From: Methyloferula stellata AR4
GTDB lineage: Bacteria; Pseudomonadota; Alphaproteobacteria; Rhizobiales; Beijerinckiaceae
Reading direction: 5' to 3'
DNA: 64,000 nt
NCBI RefSeq assembly: GCF_000385335.1
Contig: NZ_ARWA01000001.1
Coordinates: 1,008,001-1,072,000, forward strand
Part shown: in pieces, positions 18,164 to 28,355 of the stretch
Position numbering within the stretch: position 1 is the first letter of the stretch
Layout: every line of letters begins with the position of its first letter
The notes under the pieces: model-generated
What the model saw: only the letters and a program-made list of their open reading frames with translations
The model's database searches: none
Told to the model about the DNA's origin: nothing
Made by a program: the position numbers and the translations under genes

Positions 18164-19471
18164 ATGACCGATTTTTCTCCGCGCGAGATCGTCTCCGAAC
18201 TCGATCGTTTCATCGTCGGGCAGAACGCGGCCAAGCGCGCTGTCGCCATTGCCTTGCGCAATCGCTGGCGGCGGCTGCGTCTCGAAGGCACGATGCGGGA
18301 AGAAGTCCTGCCGAAAAACATCTTGATGATCGGCCCCACCGGCTGCGGCAAGACCGAAATCGCGCGGCGTCTGGCGAAGCTCGCGGGCGCGCCTTTCCTA
18401 AAGGTCGAAGCCACCAAATTCACCGAAGTCGGCTATGTCGGGCGCGATGTCGAACAGATCATCCGCGATCTCGTCGAGACGGCGCTTGCCATGGTCAAGG
18501 AGGAAAAGCGCAAGACCCTGCGCGCGCGGGCCGAACAGGCTGCGGAAGAGCGTGTCTTGAACGCGCTCGTCGGTGCCAATGCCTCGCAGACGACGCGCGA
18601 CGCCTTCCGCAAGAAACTCCGCGCCGGCGAGATGAACGATAAGGAAATCGAAATCGAGGTGTCCCAGCCAAGCCCTTCGCTGCCGATGTTCGATCTGCCC
18701 AATATGCCGGGCGCTTCGGTCGGCACGATCTCGCTCGGCGATATTTTCGGCAAATCCATGGGCAGCCGGCAGACTATACGCCGCACGACGGTAAAGGATG
18801 CCTACGAGCCTCTGATCCACGAAGAAAGCGACAAGCTGATCGATCAGGATCAGATCGTGCAGGAGGCGCTGCGCGAGGTCGAGAACAATGGGATCGTCTT
18901 CCTGGACGAGATCGACAAGATCTGCGCGCGCGAGGGGCGCGGCGGCGCCGACGTTTCGCGCGAAGGCGTGCAGCGCGATCTTCTGCCTTTGATCGAAGGC
19001 ACGACGGTTGCGACCAAACATGGCGCGGTGAAAACCGATCATATTCTGTTTATAGCGTCGGGCGCTTTTCATGTGTCGAAGCCGTCGGATCTCTTGCCCG
19101 AGTTGCAAGGCCGCCTGCCGATCCGCGTCGAGCTTCAGCCTTTGAACGAGGATGATTTCCGCCGCATCCTCACCGAAACGGAGGCAAGCCTCATCAAGCA
19201 ATATGAGGCTCTGCTGCAAACCGAGGGCGTCGAGCTCAATTTCGATCCCGAGGCGATCAAGGCGATCGCGCGCATCGCGGTCCAGGTGAATTCCACGGTC
19301 GAGAATATCGGCGCGCGGCGGTTGCAAACCGTGATGGAGCGTGTCTTGGACGAAGTGAGCTTCACCGCGCCGGACAAATCCGGCCAGACGGTTACGATCG
19401 ACGCGGCCTATGTCGAAAAGAATGTCGGCGATCTCGCCAAGAACGCGGATTTGAGCCGGTTTATTTTGTGA
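18164..19471 (+). CDS. hslU: ATP-dependent protease ATPase subunit HslU
   Basis: 435 residues from ATG 18164 ([20 protein letters not shown]). Walker [16 protein letters not shown], the pore motif [14 protein letters not shown], Walker [13 protein letters not shown], and sensor regions in [12 protein letters not shown] and [13 protein letters not shown] are complete. The C-terminus ends SRFIL, the tail that docks into HslV. It unfolds substrates for HslV in the cytoplasm. Confidence 0.97.
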   Translation: MTDFSPREIVSELDRFIVGQNAAKRAVAIALRNRWRRLRLEGTMREEVLPKNILMIGPTGCGKTEIARRLAKLAGAPFLKVEATKFTEVGYVGRDVEQIIRDLVETALAMVKEEKRKTLRARAEQAAEERVLNALVGANASQTTRDAFRKKLRAGEMNDKEIEIEVSQPSPSLPMFDLPNMPGASVGTISLGDIFGKSMGSRQTIRRTTVKDAYEPLIHEESDKLIDQDQIVQEALREVENNGIVFLDEIDKICAREGRGGADVSREGVQRDLLPLIEGTTVATKHGAVKTDHILFIASGAFHVSKPSDLLPELQGRLPIRVELQPLNEDDFRRILTETEASLIKQYEALLQTEGVELNFDPEAIKAIARIAVQVNSTVENIGARRLQTVMERVLDEVSFTAPDKSGQTVTIDAAYVEKNVGDLAKNADLSRFIL

Positions 19472-19500
19472 AGCGGCCGTTCGTTTTGCAACATTAACGA

Positions 19501-19622
19501 TTGTCCTCGTCCTTCGAGACGCTGGCTTCGCCAGCTCCTCAGGATGAGGACAATAGGTGCGCTGAAACTGAGCCCTCATCCTGAGGAGGCCGCGATAAGC
19601 GGCCGTCTCGAAGGACGAGGGC
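19501..19622. repeat. REP-type element, two inverted copies (family A)
   Basis: Copy 1 (19501-19553) has TCCTCGTCCTTCGAGAC, hairpin CTGGCTTCGCCAG and CTCCTCAGGATGAGGA. Copy 2 (19572-19622) is the inverse, CCCTCATCCTGAGGA to CTCGAAGGACGAGGGCG. It lies between the convergent hslU and decarboxylase genes and may act as the terminator for both. Confidence 0.8.
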
Positions 19623-19636
19623 GATGGAGGCTGTTG

Positions 19637-21058
19637 TCAGCCGCTTGAAGCGGCTTCCGCCATCTCGCGCATCACCGCCCATAGCGCCGCGACATCTTCG
19701 CGTTCTGTCGGCAAAGCTCCGATCGAGACGCGCACCATCCAATGCCCGTCGATCGTGGCCGGCGTGACATAGGCGCGGCCCGAGCGATTGATGGCTTCTG
19801 CCCATTGTTTCGTATGCGCATCCAAGGCCTCGCCTTCGACTCCACCCGGTTCGTGCTTCACGCAGACGGTCTGCAGATGCACCGGCGCCAGCACGCGCCA
19901 ATTGGGTGTCGAGGCGACCTCTGCTGCAAGCCATTGCGCGTTGGCCATATCGCGCCGTAATCGCTCGCGCAAAGCCTCCATGCCCTGCTCGCGCAGGACG
20001 AACCAGAGTTTCAACGCGCGAAACCGCCGGCCGAGCGGAATGCCCCAATCGCGCAAGTTTTTCACGCGGCCGTCGGCGGATGATTGCAGAAAGCTCGGAT
20101 TGGTCGACATCACGCGCATCAGATGCTCGGGGTCGCGCACATAATAAAGCGAGCAGTCGAAAGGCGCGCCGAGCCATTTATGCGCATTGACGATGAGGCT
20201 GTCGGCGCCTTCGATGCCCTCCCACATGAAGCGGCATTCGGGCAGGATCATTGCGCTGCCGGCCATGGCCGCATCGACATGCAGCCAGATATTATGGCGC
20301 GCGGCTATCGCGGCGATCGGCGCCAAGGGATCGAACGCGGTTACCGCCGTGCTGCCCGTCGTGGCGACGATGGCGCAAGGGATCACGCCCGCGGCGAGGT
20401 CTTGCTCGATCAACTCCGCCAGCGCATCGGGGCGCATCGCGAAATTTTCGTCGCAGGCGACGGCGCGCAGATTGTCGCGGCCGAGGCCCGCGAGAAGCGC
20501 GGCCTTATCGACGGAACTATGGCTTTGCGAGGAGATATAAATGGCAAGTGGGCCTTCGGCTTGCAGGCCGCCGCGTGCTAGAGCATAGGAGGTTGCACGC
20601 TCGCGTGCGCAAATCAGCGCGATCAATGTCGAGGTCGAGGCGGTGTCCTGGATGACGCCGCTCCAGGCGGGGCTGAGGCCGAGCATCTGGCGCAGCCAAT
20701 CGGTGACGCGTTCCTCGATCTCGGTGAGCGCTGGGGAAGCTTGCCAGGAAAGACCGATCACGCCGAGGCCGGTCGAGACGAGATCGGCCAAGACGCCAGA
20801 CAAAAGCGCATTGGCCGGAAAATAGCCGAAGAACATTTTATGCTGCCAATGCGTCAGCCCTGGCATGACGACGCGGTCGAGATCCGCGATAAGCGCCTCC
20901 ATGGGCTCCGGCTGTTCGGGCGGCGCCGTAGGCAGGGTGGCCTTGATGGCGCCCGGCTCGATTGCCTGCGAAACCGGCCTTTTCGAGAGGCTTTCGCGAT
21001 AATCGGCGATCCAATCGACGAGTTGATGGCCATAGCGGCGAAATTCGTCAGGCGTCAT
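19637..21058 (-). CDS. PLP-dependent aromatic-L-amino-acid decarboxylase family protein
   Basis: 473 residues, the usual length for group II decarboxylases. The N-terminal TPDEFRRYGHQLVDWIADYRE, the substrate-side THWQHKMFFGYFPAN, the PLP stacking region SSQSHSSVDKAALLAG, the Asp-x-Ala in WLHVDAAMAGSAMI and the lysine motif VNAHKWLGAPFDCSLYYV are all present. Family members decarboxylate tryptophan, tyrosine, phenylalanine or DOPA; the substrate cannot be told from sequence. It is divergent from trpS, 221 bases apart, which is suggestive only. Confidence 0.9.
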   Translation of the reverse strand: MTPDEFRRYGHQLVDWIADYRESLSKRPVSQAIEPGAIKATLPTAPPEQPEPMEALIADLDRVVMPGLTHWQHKMFFGYFPANALLSGVLADLVSTGLGVIGLSWQASPALTEIEERVTDWLRQMLGLSPAWSGVIQDTASTSTLIALICARERATSYALARGGLQAEGPLAIYISSQSHSSVDKAALLAGLGRDNLRAVACDENFAMRPDALAELIEQDLAAGVIPCAIVATTGSTAVTAFDPLAPIAAIAARHNIWLHVDAAMAGSAMILPECRFMWEGIEGADSLIVNAHKWLGAPFDCSLYYVRDPEHLMRVMSTNPSFLQSSADGRVKNLRDWGIPLGRRFRALKLWFVLREQGMEALRERLRRDMANAQWLAAEVASTPNWRVLAPVHLQTVCVKHEPGGVEGEALDAHTKQWAEAINRSGRAYVTPATIDGHWMVRVSIGALPTEREDVAALWAVMREMAEAASSG

Positions 21059-21197
21059 GGTTTACGGGATTCTCTTTCAACCGATGTTGCGACGGAAACA
21101 AACATGTTTCATAGAAACCAGGTTACAACATGATGTCTTGCAACACGCGCTTGCAACCCTTGGCCCGCTGCGGGATAAAGCGCGCCGGAGCACGGCC

Positions 21198-21220
21198 CGA
21201 AAAGTTGGCTCGACTTTTCG
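21198..21220. repeat. CGAAAAGT hairpin repeat
   Basis: CGAAAAGT, 7-base loop, ACTTTTCG. Related hairpins lie at 43744-43767 and 56713-56735, so this is a dispersed intergenic element. It is in the gap before trpS. Confidence 0.5.
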
Positions 21221-21279
21221 AATAAGGCCGCGCTCGAAGCAAATGCCTAGAGTTATGTCCCCCGGAGTTTTCTCCTTAA

Positions 21280-22314
21280 ATGACCCAATTCGTACAACGC
21301 GTTTTTTCCGGCGTGCAGCCGACCGGCAATCTGCATCTTGGAAATTACCTTGGCGCGATCGCCAAATTCGTCGAACTGCAAAAGACCCATGAATGCGTCT
21401 ATTGCATCGTCGATCTGCATGCGATCACCGTGCCGCAAAAGCCCGAGACCTTACGCGCGAGCATCCGCGAAGTCACCGCGGCCTATATCGCCGTCGGCAT
21501 CGATCCGAAGAAACATATCATCTTCAATCAGAGCCAGGTCGCCGAACATGCGGAACTTGCCTGGGTGTTGAATTGCGTTGCGCGCGTCGGATGGCTGAAC
21601 CGGATGACGCAGTTCAAGGAGAAGGCCGGCAAGGATCGCGAGAATGTCTCGATCGGGCTCTATGTCTATCCGATCCTGATGGCCGCCGATATTCTGCTCT
21701 ATAAGGCGACGCAGGTGCCGGTCGGCGAAGACCAGAAACAACATCTCGAACTTGCCCGCGACATCGCCCAGAAATTCAATCTCGATTATGGCGAATCGAT
21801 CGCGGCGACGGGCCATGGCGAGGCGTTTTTCCCGCTGCCGGAACCGCTGATTCAGGGCCCGGCGACACGCGTGATGAGCCTGCGTGACGGCACCAAGAAA
21901 ATGTCGAAATCGGACCCGTCCGATTATTCGCGCATCAATTTCACCGACGATGCCGATACGATCGCGCAAAAAATCCGCAAGGCGAAGACCGATCCCGAAC
22001 CGCTTCCGTCCGAGATCGAAGGGCTGGGCAACCGGCCGGAGGCCGATAATCTCATCGGCATTTATGCGGCGCTTGAAAATCGCAGCAAGGCGGATGTGTT
22101 GCAAACATTCGGCGGCGGCCAATTTTCGACCTTCAAAAACGCGCTGGTCGATCTCGCGGTCGCCAAGCTCGAACCGATCGCCAGTGAAATGAAGCGTCTC
22201 TGCGCCGATAGCGCCTATATCGACGACGTTCTGGCAGATGGCGCCGCGCGGGCCCGTGAGATCGCGGCCGCCAATATGATCGCGGTGAAAAATATCGTCG
22301 GCTTCGTGGGCTGA
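21280..22314 (+). CDS. trpS: Tryptophanyl-tRNA synthetase
   Basis: 344 residues, class I synthetase. The HIGH-like motif is [13 protein letters not shown] near residue 12 and the KMSKS motif is [15 protein letters not shown] near residue 206. [18 protein letters not shown] is the Trp-enzyme segment for ATP and tRNA contacts. It charges tRNA-Trp in the cytoplasm. The start ATG is preceded by TCTCCTTAA with only a weak ribosome site. Confidence 0.97.
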   Translation: MTQFVQRVFSGVQPTGNLHLGNYLGAIAKFVELQKTHECVYCIVDLHAITVPQKPETLRASIREVTAAYIAVGIDPKKHIIFNQSQVAEHAELAWVLNCVARVGWLNRMTQFKEKAGKDRENVSIGLYVYPILMAADILLYKATQVPVGEDQKQHLELARDIAQKFNLDYGESIAATGHGEAFFPLPEPLIQGPATRVMSLRDGTKKMSKSDPSDYSRINFTDDADTIAQKIRKAKTDPEPLPSEIEGLGNRPEADNLIGIYAALENRSKADVLQTFGGGQFSTFKNALVDLAVAKLEPIASEMKRLCADSAYIDDVLADGAARAREIAAANMIAVKNIVGFVG

Positions 22315-22350
22315 GCCTATGATGGCGGCCTTCAATCGGGCGACAAGCGC

Positions 22351-22935
22351 ATGCCGAAGATAAAGCAGAGCGAAGACGAGGCGCGCGAGGCGCTTGCCAA
22401 AAATCCCTTGCCGCAGACGTCTTGGGTCACGGTCGAGCCCGACGGCATAGCCATCAACACTGGTTTCAGCGAGGCGCTGATGCGGCTTTTACGCTGGGTG
22501 CCGCAGGCCAAATATCGTCCGGACAAAAGGCGCTGGCACGTTCCCTTCGCCGGAGCCAATGCCATTCGCTCCGTCCTGCCCGAAATCACGCGTCTCGCCG
22601 ACGCGGCGCAAGAGCTCGACGACACACAAGTTGCTGAGCGCCGCGCCGCCGATGCGGCAATGGGAGATGCGCCCCATCTCAGCGAGGCGCATCAGCGTCT
22701 CACTGAAGCGGCACGGCTTCTCTATGGTGCCGAATGGACAGCGCCATTGGCCCGCGCGGCGAAGCTCGATCCGGCTTTCGTTGCGGGATGGGTCAATGGT
22801 TCGGTGCCGATCGATGCGAGTTATGGCGTCTTCAAAGATGTGGTTTCCTTGCTGCGCCAGCGTGCCGCAGAGATCGAAGCCGCGGCCGATGGGCTCGAGG
22901 CCTGGTTCACCGCCAAGCGCCATGAGACCAAGTAA
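22351..22935 (+). CDS. Uncharacterised protein with HARP-like N-terminus and HTH-like C-terminus
   Basis: 194 residues. No family recognised with certainty. The N-terminal part (TSWVTVEPDGIAINTGFS to KYRPDKRRWHVPFAGANAI) resembles from memory the small HARP-type module found before helicases, in which a strand pair ends in a Trp-x-hydrophobic-Pro turn. Residues about 115-150 (AARLLYGAEWTAPLARAAKL, then DPAFVAGWVNGSVP) resemble an alphaproteobacterial helix-turn-helix type usually reading RALGVS and VRRWAAG. This suggests a nucleic-acid-binding role. It follows trpS after 36 bases in the same direction. Confidence 0.75.
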   Translation: MPKIKQSEDEAREALAKNPLPQTSWVTVEPDGIAINTGFSEALMRLLRWVPQAKYRPDKRRWHVPFAGANAIRSVLPEITRLADAAQELDDTQVAERRAADAAMGDAPHLSEAHQRLTEAARLLYGAEWTAPLARAAKLDPAFVAGWVNGSVPIDASYGVFKDVVSLLRQRAAEIEAAADGLEAWFTAKRHETK

Positions 22936-23217
22936 GCTTCATGAAGATGGCCGAAAGCCTCAGCGGGGCTGAGGCAGGGGCCTTGGCTTCAGCGCTTCGC
23001 CTAAACTTTACGCTTAAAACCTTGCCGTCTGCCGCTCTTGTGCGCATATGTTGGAAACGTTCTATGTGCTACAATGAGTTAGAAGCCGGCGGGATGCTTT
23101 GCAGGACGAGCTGCCTGTCCCGTACCGGCTTTTGAGGTCGATCACGTCCTGGCTGTGTCGAGGCCATCGTGATCTTAGGCGGCCGCCCGCGTGCGCAGGC
23201 CGCCCGGGAGAAAATGT

Positions 23218-23778
23218 ATGTTCATCCAAACCGAAGCCACGCCCAATCCCAATACATTGAAGTTCCTGCCCGGCTGCAAAGTCATGAGCCTGGGCACGCT
23301 CGATATCCGCGGCGCCGAGGGCGCGCGGCAATCGCCTTTGGCGGAAGCTCTGTTTTCGATCGATGGCGTCAGCGGCGTGTTTTTCGGCAGCGACTTCATT
23401 TCGGTGACCAAGGCATCGGGCGATTGGGCCGAGCTCAATCCGCAGATCCTCGGCGCCATCATGGAGCATTTCCTGTCGGGTGCGTCTTTGCTGAGCGAAG
23501 CGGTCGGCGGCGATCCGAAGGAGGGCGAAGAGTTTTTCGCTCCCGCCGATGCCGAGACCGTGGCGACGATCAAGGAATTGCTCGAGACCCGCGTGCGCCC
23601 GTCGGTCGCCAATGATGGCGGCGACATCAAGTTTCGCGGCTTCCGCGATGGCACTGTCTATCTCGCGATGAAGGGCTCATGCTCGGGCTGCCCGTCGTCT
23701 TCGCAGACGCTGAAGCATGGCATTCAAAATCTGCTCAAGCATTATTTGCCGGATATTCGCGCTGTCGAGCAGATCTAA
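23218..23778 (+). CDS. nfuA: NifU-like Fe-S cluster scaffold/carrier (Nfu family)
   Basis: 186 residues from ATG 23218 (MFIQTEATPNPNTLKFLPG), which is the conserved start of alphaproteobacterial Nfu proteins. The N-terminal Nfu_N domain is about residues 1-88. The C-terminal NifU domain has RPSVANDGGDIKF and the cluster-binding Cys-x-x-Cys in KGSCSGCPSSS. It carries 4Fe-4S clusters to target enzymes. The 282-base gap upstream shows no gene. The gene symbol follows common annotation of this type. Confidence 0.92.
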   Translation: MFIQTEATPNPNTLKFLPGCKVMSLGTLDIRGAEGARQSPLAEALFSIDGVSGVFFGSDFISVTKASGDWAELNPQILGAIMEHFLSGASLLSEAVGGDPKEGEEFFAPADAETVATIKELLETRVRPSVANDGGDIKFRGFRDGTVYLAMKGSCSGCPSSSQTLKHGIQNLLKHYLPDIRAVEQI

Positions 23779-23780
23779 AG

Positions 23781-23822
23781 CGTTTTCAAGCGAAGTGGAT
23801 CATGCTTCGCGTGAAGAAAACG
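23781..23822. repeat. Imperfect intergenic hairpin (AAGCGAAGTGG type)
   Basis: CGTTTTC, AAGCGAAGTGG, a loop, TTCGCGTGAA, GAAAACG. The same phrase TTTTCAAGCGAAGTGG recurs after pgsA near 56591. It lies just behind the nfuA stop and could terminate it. Confidence 0.5.
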
Positions 23823-23898
23823 TGTCAAAAGCAAACTACAGAAACCGTCTTTCGCGATCGTCATTGATCGTTTGCAATAAAACGATCACTGTAGCGCC

Positions 23899-24588
23899 AT
23901 GAAAATCCTGGCGATCGATACGGCATTGCCCGCTGTTTCCGTTTGCGTGCTGGAAGACGGCGCGGCCGCTCCCGAAGCAACGGAGACGGTTGCGATGGAA
24001 CGCGGCCATGCGGAAGCGCTTCTGCCGATGATCGACCGAGTCATGGCCCGCGTCGAAGGCGGCTTTCCGGCGCTCGATCGCGTCGCTGTGACGGTCGGTC
24101 CTGGTTCTTTCACCGGGTTGCGCGTCGGGATCGCGGCGGGACGCGCCATCGGCATCGCCTGCGGAATCCCGACGGTCGGCGTTTCGACGCTGGCAGCTCT
24201 TGCGGCGCCCTTGATCCTCGATGAAAAGCCGGGCCTCGTCGGCGTCGCCATCGATGCAAGGCACGGCAATGTCTATTTCGCCGCCTTCGAGGCGGATGGG
24301 CGGACCTACCAGCCGCCGCATCTCACCTCCGTCCGCGAGGCCATTCGCAGCCTCGGTGCCGGGCCGATCCGGCTTGCTGGCTCCGGCGCGCCCATGCTTG
24401 CGATCGAAGCCTGGTCGATCGGGATTTCCGCCGAAGTCGCCGGCGCGACGATCGCGCCCGACATCACCTATGTCGCGCGGCTCGGCCTTCTCGCCGACCC
24501 GGCTTTGGCGCCCGCCCGGCCGCTCTATCTGAAGCCGCCGGACGCCAAACCGCAGCAGGCCGGGCGGATTCCACTTGAGACGCCATAA
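23899..24588 (+). CDS. tsaB: tRNA threonylcarbamoyladenosine biosynthesis protein TsaB
   Basis: 229 residues. ASKHA fold with the phosphate-1 strand MKILAIDTALPAVSVCVLEDG, conserved HAEALLPMIDRV, and VTVGPGSFTGLRVGIAAGRAIG. TsaB pairs with TsaD and TsaE to build t6A37 in ANN-decoding tRNAs. Its stop is three bases before the rimI start, the usual tsaB-rimI order. Confidence 0.95.
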   Translation: MKILAIDTALPAVSVCVLEDGAAAPEATETVAMERGHAEALLPMIDRVMARVEGGFPALDRVAVTVGPGSFTGLRVGIAAGRAIGIACGIPTVGVSTLAALAAPLILDEKPGLVGVAIDARHGNVYFAAFEADGRTYQPPHLTSVREAIRSLGAGPIRLAGSGAPMLAIEAWSIGISAEVAGATIAPDITYVARLGLLADPALAPARPLYLKPPDAKPQQAGRIPLETP

Positions 24589-24591
24589 ATC

Positions 24592-25170
24592 ATGTCGCGT
24601 TTTTTCGAAGGCGCGCGCTCTGCCCTTTCAAAGCTGAGGGGCCAAGCGCCTGCATTGCCTGTCGTCCGCCGTATCGGTCGCGAGCGCGCCGCCGATTGCG
24701 CGGCGCTGCATGCGCTGTCCTTCGCGCATCCTTGGTCTGTCGCCGAACTCGAACAATTGCTCGGCGCCAAGGAGAGTTTGGCCGATGGTGCGCTCGACGG
24801 CAAAGGTCAGATGCTTTTCGGATTCGTCTTGTCGCGGCAAGCCGCGGACGAGGCCGAGATCCTGACGATCGCGGTCGATCCGGCGCATCGCAAGGCCGGC
24901 ATCGGCGCAAAGCTTTTAGCCGCGCATCTCGCCAAGCTCGCCGCCGCGCGGGTGAAAACCCTATTTCTCGAAGTCGATCAGAACAACGTGGCGGCGCGGG
25001 CGCTTTACGCGCGTTTCGGCTTCCGGCAGGTCGGCGAGCGCAAGGCCTATTATCGCACCGCGGACGGCAGCCGCGCGACGGCGCTCGTCATGCGGTTGGA
25101 TTTGGATGAGCGATTGTCTTCGCGCGAGAGACATGACCCATTACGCTCAAACTCAAAACCCTCATCCTGA
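24592..25170 (+). CDS. rimI: Ribosomal protein S18 alanine N-acetyltransferase (GNAT)
   Basis: 192 residues. The GNAT core has EILTIAVDPAHRKAGIGAKLLAAHL (acetyl-CoA loop) and FLEVDQNNVAARALYARFGFRQVGERKAYY, which is RimI-specific. An N-terminal extension of about 25 residues (MSRFFEGARSALSKLRGQ) precedes the domain. It follows tsaB in the same transcript. The last codons (about SKPSS and the stop) lie in a REP element starting near 25159, so the C-terminus looks rebuilt by the repeat. Confidence 0.92.
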   Translation: MSRFFEGARSALSKLRGQAPALPVVRRIGRERAADCAALHALSFAHPWSVAELEQLLGAKESLADGALDGKGQMLFGFVLSRQAADEAEILTIAVDPAHRKAGIGAKLLAAHLAKLAAARVKTLFLEVDQNNVAARALYARFGFRQVGERKAYYRTADGSRATALVMRLDLDERLSSRERHDPLRSNSKPSS

Positions 25171-25279
25171 GGAGCTTGCGTAGCAAGCGTCTCGAAGGAC
25201 GAGAGTTTTGAACGGCGCAGGGTGAGCTGATCCCTCGCCCTTCGAGGCGCGCTTCGCGCGCACCTCAGTGTGAGGGATC
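25159..25279. repeat. REP-type element, two copies (family A), overlapping the rimI end
   Basis: Copy 1 (25159-25205): CCCTCATCCTGAGGAG, a GCTTGCGTAGCAAGC hairpin, CTCGAAGGACGAGAG. Copy 2 (25229-25279): GATCCCTCGCCCTTCGAGG, GCGCGCTTCGCGCGC hairpin, CTCAGTGTGAGGGATC. They lie between convergent rimI and tal. Confidence 0.8.
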
Positions 25280-25302
25280 ATGCAATCAGGTTCAACCTCA
25301 GG

Positions 25303-26259
25303 TCACGCCGCCTTCATCAGGTTTTGCGAGACGAGTTCGCGCAAGGTGCCAAGGTCGCGCGCGAAGGTGCGGATGCCTTCGGCGAGTTTTTCCGTCGTCA
25401 TCGCGTCTTCGTTGATGAGGAAGCGGAAGGTCTTCTCGTCGAGCGAGAATTTCGCTGGCGCCTCACTGGCTGTTGCCTGCGGATCGAGCCGGCGCGGCAG
25501 CTCGCCCATGTCCTTCGACAGCTCGTCGAGAAGCGCGGGGGCGATGGTCAGCCGGTCGCAGCCGGCGAGAGCTTCGATCTCGCCCTTATTGCGGAAGGAA
25601 GCGCCCATGATCACCGTCTTCACGTCATAGGCTTTATAATAAGCATAGATTTGCCGCACCGAGGCGACGCCCGGATCGGTCTCGGGCGTGAAGGTCTTGC
25701 CCTCGGCCTTCATATGCCAATCGAGGATACGGCCGACGAAAGGCGAAATCAGAAAAGCGCCGGCTTCGGCGCAGGCGACCGCCTGGGTCAGCGAAAAGCA
25801 GAGCGTCATGTTGCAGTCTATGCCATCGGCTTGCAGCTTGGCCGCCGCCTGAATGCCTTCCCAGGTCGCCGCGATCTTGATGAGGATCCGGTTGCGCGAA
25901 ATCCCGCGGCTCTCGTAATCGGCAATGATCGAATGCGCCTTGGCGATGGTTCCTTGCGTATCGAAGGAGAGATCGGCATCGACCTCCGTCGATACGCGGC
26001 CGGGCACGATGCGCGTCAGCTCGGCACCGAAATTGACCGCGAGCCTATCCGTAACGCGGCTCGTCACTTCGTTATGGCTGCGTCCCCAGACGATCGCTTC
26101 CTCGACGAGATGCGCATAGGCGGGCATTTGCGCCGCTTTGAGGATCAAGGTCGGATTCGTCGTGCAATCCACCGGCGCGAAGGCCTTGATCGCGTCCATG
26201 TCGCCGGTGTCGGCGACGATGACCGTCATGGATTTCAGCTGATCGAGTTTTGAAGACAT
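25303..26259 (-). CDS. tal: Transaldolase
   Basis: 318 residues, TalB-type length. [17 protein letters not shown] near residue 30, the Schiff-base lysine in [16 protein letters not shown] (about 132), [33 protein letters not shown] and [23 protein letters not shown] are diagnostic. It exchanges a dihydroxyacetone unit between sugar phosphates in the pentose phosphate pathway or in ribulose monophosphate-type rearrangements. It stands alone, convergent with rimI. Confidence 0.97.
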   Translation of the reverse strand: MSSKLDQLKSMTVIVADTGDMDAIKAFAPVDCTTNPTLILKAAQMPAYAHLVEEAIVWGRSHNEVTSRVTDRLAVNFGAELTRIVPGRVSTEVDADLSFDTQGTIAKAHSIIADYESRGISRNRILIKIAATWEGIQAAAKLQADGIDCNMTLCFSLTQAVACAEAGAFLISPFVGRILDWHMKAEGKTFTPETDPGVASVRQIYAYYKAYDVKTVIMGASFRNKGEIEALAGCDRLTIAPALLDELSKDMGELPRRLDPQATASEAPAKFSLDEKTFRFLINEDAMTTEKLAEGIRTFARDLGTLRELVSQNLMKAA

Positions 26260-26460
26260 GATGCGATCCGGGTTTCCTGGCTTGAGGTTTTGAAGTTTGG
26301 GATTTTATGACGTCTGGACGCCCAGAGAAGATTGGCCTCGGCCAGCCAACCATCAAGGTGGTTTAGGCCTAATCTGTGACAGATCCTTCGCGCCCTCAAG
26401 CCCGGCGATGGTTTAAGCGCAACCGCTACTATGCTTAGCTTGCCGCGCGTTTGTCCTCGA

Positions 26461-28167
26461 TCAAGCCGCCGGCCGTGCCGCCACGAGCGTTTCGAGCACC
26501 CGGCTGATCCGGCGGAAATCGACGGGTTTCGCCAAGACCACGTCTATACCGGCTTCCGTCGCACGGTTTTGCGCGGCATCGTATAGATCGGCTGTCAGCG
26601 CGACGAGCGGCGTCCGCCGGGCTCCGGCCCGCTGTTCCGCCTGCCTGATCAACCGGGCGGCCTCAAAACCATCTCGTACCGGCATGCGAATATCGAGAAA
26701 AATCGCGTCGAAAGCCGGGCCCATTCCGGTGATCGCCGCTTCGGCGAGGGCCGTCGCCGCCAAGCCATCGCGGCAGCGCGTCACGCGCCCGCCGAGCCGT
26801 TCGAGATGGCGCGTCGCAAGCAGGGCATTGATGTCATTATCTTCGGCGAGCAGGATCTCAAATCGGCCAAGCTCGCTCTGTTCGGGGCTGCGCCGTTGCG
26901 TGGCGGTGCTGGCGGCAGGCTCTTGCGTTGCGCCGAACCGTGCGAACAGAGACCGCGAGCGCACAGGCTTCACGAGCCAGCCGTCAAATCCCTGGATCGT
27001 CGCCTGTCCGAAAGCGCGGCGCTCGAAAGGCGAAAACAAAACGAGTGCGCGGCCCACACCTGCCGCGCGGGCCGCGGCTCCCACTCTTTTGGTTTCCTCC
27101 GGACCGAGCGCGCAATCGACAATGACAATATCTGGAAGGGCGCCGGGCAGAGCTGGTGCCAGAGCGGCGAGCGCCGCTTCCTCGGTGTCGGCCTGCTGGA
27201 CATGGATTCCGGCGGCTGCGAGACGTTCGGCTAGATATGGGGCTTCGAAAGGCGACGACGCGACGATGAGGGCATTGCGTCCGGCGAGCGAGGGAAGGGT
27301 TTCCACCGGCTCTTTTCCGGCTGCCGCGCGCAATGGCAGATGCATCGCGAAAACCGAGCCCTCGGGGCTCGTCGCTTCGAGTTCGAGCGATCCGCCCATC
27401 CGCATGGCGATGCGGCGCGAGATGGCAAGGCCAAGCCCCGTTCCTGCGGGTCTTCGGGTTGCGCCGCCGCCTTGTTCGAAATCCTCGAAAATGCGCGCGC
27501 GCTGGGCTGCTGGAACGCCCGGCCCGGTATCGGCGATCTCGAACCGGATCGCCGGGCCCTCCGCCTTCGAAACGCGCAAGCCTACGCCGCCCGCGTCGGC
27601 GAATTTGACCGCATTGCCCGCGAGATTGAACAGAATTTGCCGCAATCGCCCAGCGTCGCCGATGATTTTCGTGGGAAGGTCGGCTGCGACCAGGCAAGCG
27701 ATTTCCAACCCTTTGCCCTGCGCGCGCGGGGCAAGAAGCTCGGCGACACCTTCGACGAGCGGTTCGAGATCGAAGGCTTCCTCGACCAGATCGAGCTTGC
27801 CGGCCTCGATCTTGGAGAAATCCAGAATTTCCTCGATGAGGGAGGCGAGCGCCGTGCCCGACGTGCGGATCGCCTCGACATAGGTCGTCTGTTCGCCGTC
27901 GAGACCCGTCTCCAGCAAAAGCTCCGCCATGCCGAGGATGCCGTTGAGCGGCGTCCTGATTTCATGGCTGACTGTCGCCACGAACCGCGACTTGGCTTCG
28001 CTCATGGCTTCGGCGCGATCGAGCGCGGCGGCGGCTTCTTTCAGATGGGCGATTTCGGCCTGCATGGCGCGCGCTCTTTGCCCGAACCGCAAAGCGACGA
28101 CGAGGCCCGCGCAGCCGAGGATCACGGCTACGGCGCTGAGAAAAAGGCCGGAAAACACTTCAAGCAT
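26461..28167 (-). CDS. Hybrid sensor histidine kinase with one degenerate and one intact receiver
   Basis: 568 residues. A single membrane helix (about 5-27) with no periplasmic sensor domain, then a short coiled coil. HisKA has its His in [21 protein letters not shown] (about residue 67). HATPase shows [21 protein letters not shown] and [13 protein letters not shown] first receiver-like segment (about 300-405) keeps an Asp (VIVDCALG) and a Lys (LVKPV) but lacks the acidic pair. The second receiver (about 432-560) is intact ([36 protein letters not shown]). No dedicated regulator is adjacent, and the signal is unknown. Confidence 0.92.
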   Translation of the reverse strand: MLEVFSGLFLSAVAVILGCAGLVVALRFGQRARAMQAEIAHLKEAAAALDRAEAMSEAKSRFVATVSHEIRTPLNGILGMAELLLETGLDGEQTTYVEAIRTSGTALASLIEEILDFSKIEAGKLDLVEEAFDLEPLVEGVAELLAPRAQGKGLEIACLVAADLPTKIIGDAGRLRQILFNLAGNAVKFADAGGVGLRVSKAEGPAIRFEIADTGPGVPAAQRARIFEDFEQGGGATRRPAGTGLGLAISRRIAMRMGGSLELEATSPEGSVFAMHLPLRAAAGKEPVETLPSLAGRNALIVASSPFEAPYLAERLAAAGIHVQQADTEEAALAALAPALPGALPDIVIVDCALGPEETKRVGAAARAAGVGRALVLFSPFERRAFGQATIQGFDGWLVKPVRSRSLFARFGATQEPAASTATQRRSPEQSELGRFEILLAEDNDINALLATRHLERLGGRVTRCRDGLAATALAEAAITGMGPAFDAIFLDIRMPVRDGFEAARLIRQAEQRAGARRTPLVALTADLYDAAQNRATEAGIDVVLAKPVDFRRISRVLETLVAARPAA

Positions 28168-28355
28168 CGCAAGACATCAGTGCAGCCAAGGGGTCCTTCC
28201 GGGGGAAGGTTTGCCTGCAAACATGGCGGTAAGGGCTTGCTTTTCCGTTTCCTTGACCGAGGAAACAGGGTGCGACCGGGTCGCTACAATCAATTTGCCC
28301 CGCCTTGGCACATCCAAGGGCGGGGCAAGCTCGTCAGAAAATGGAGATGGAAGGT

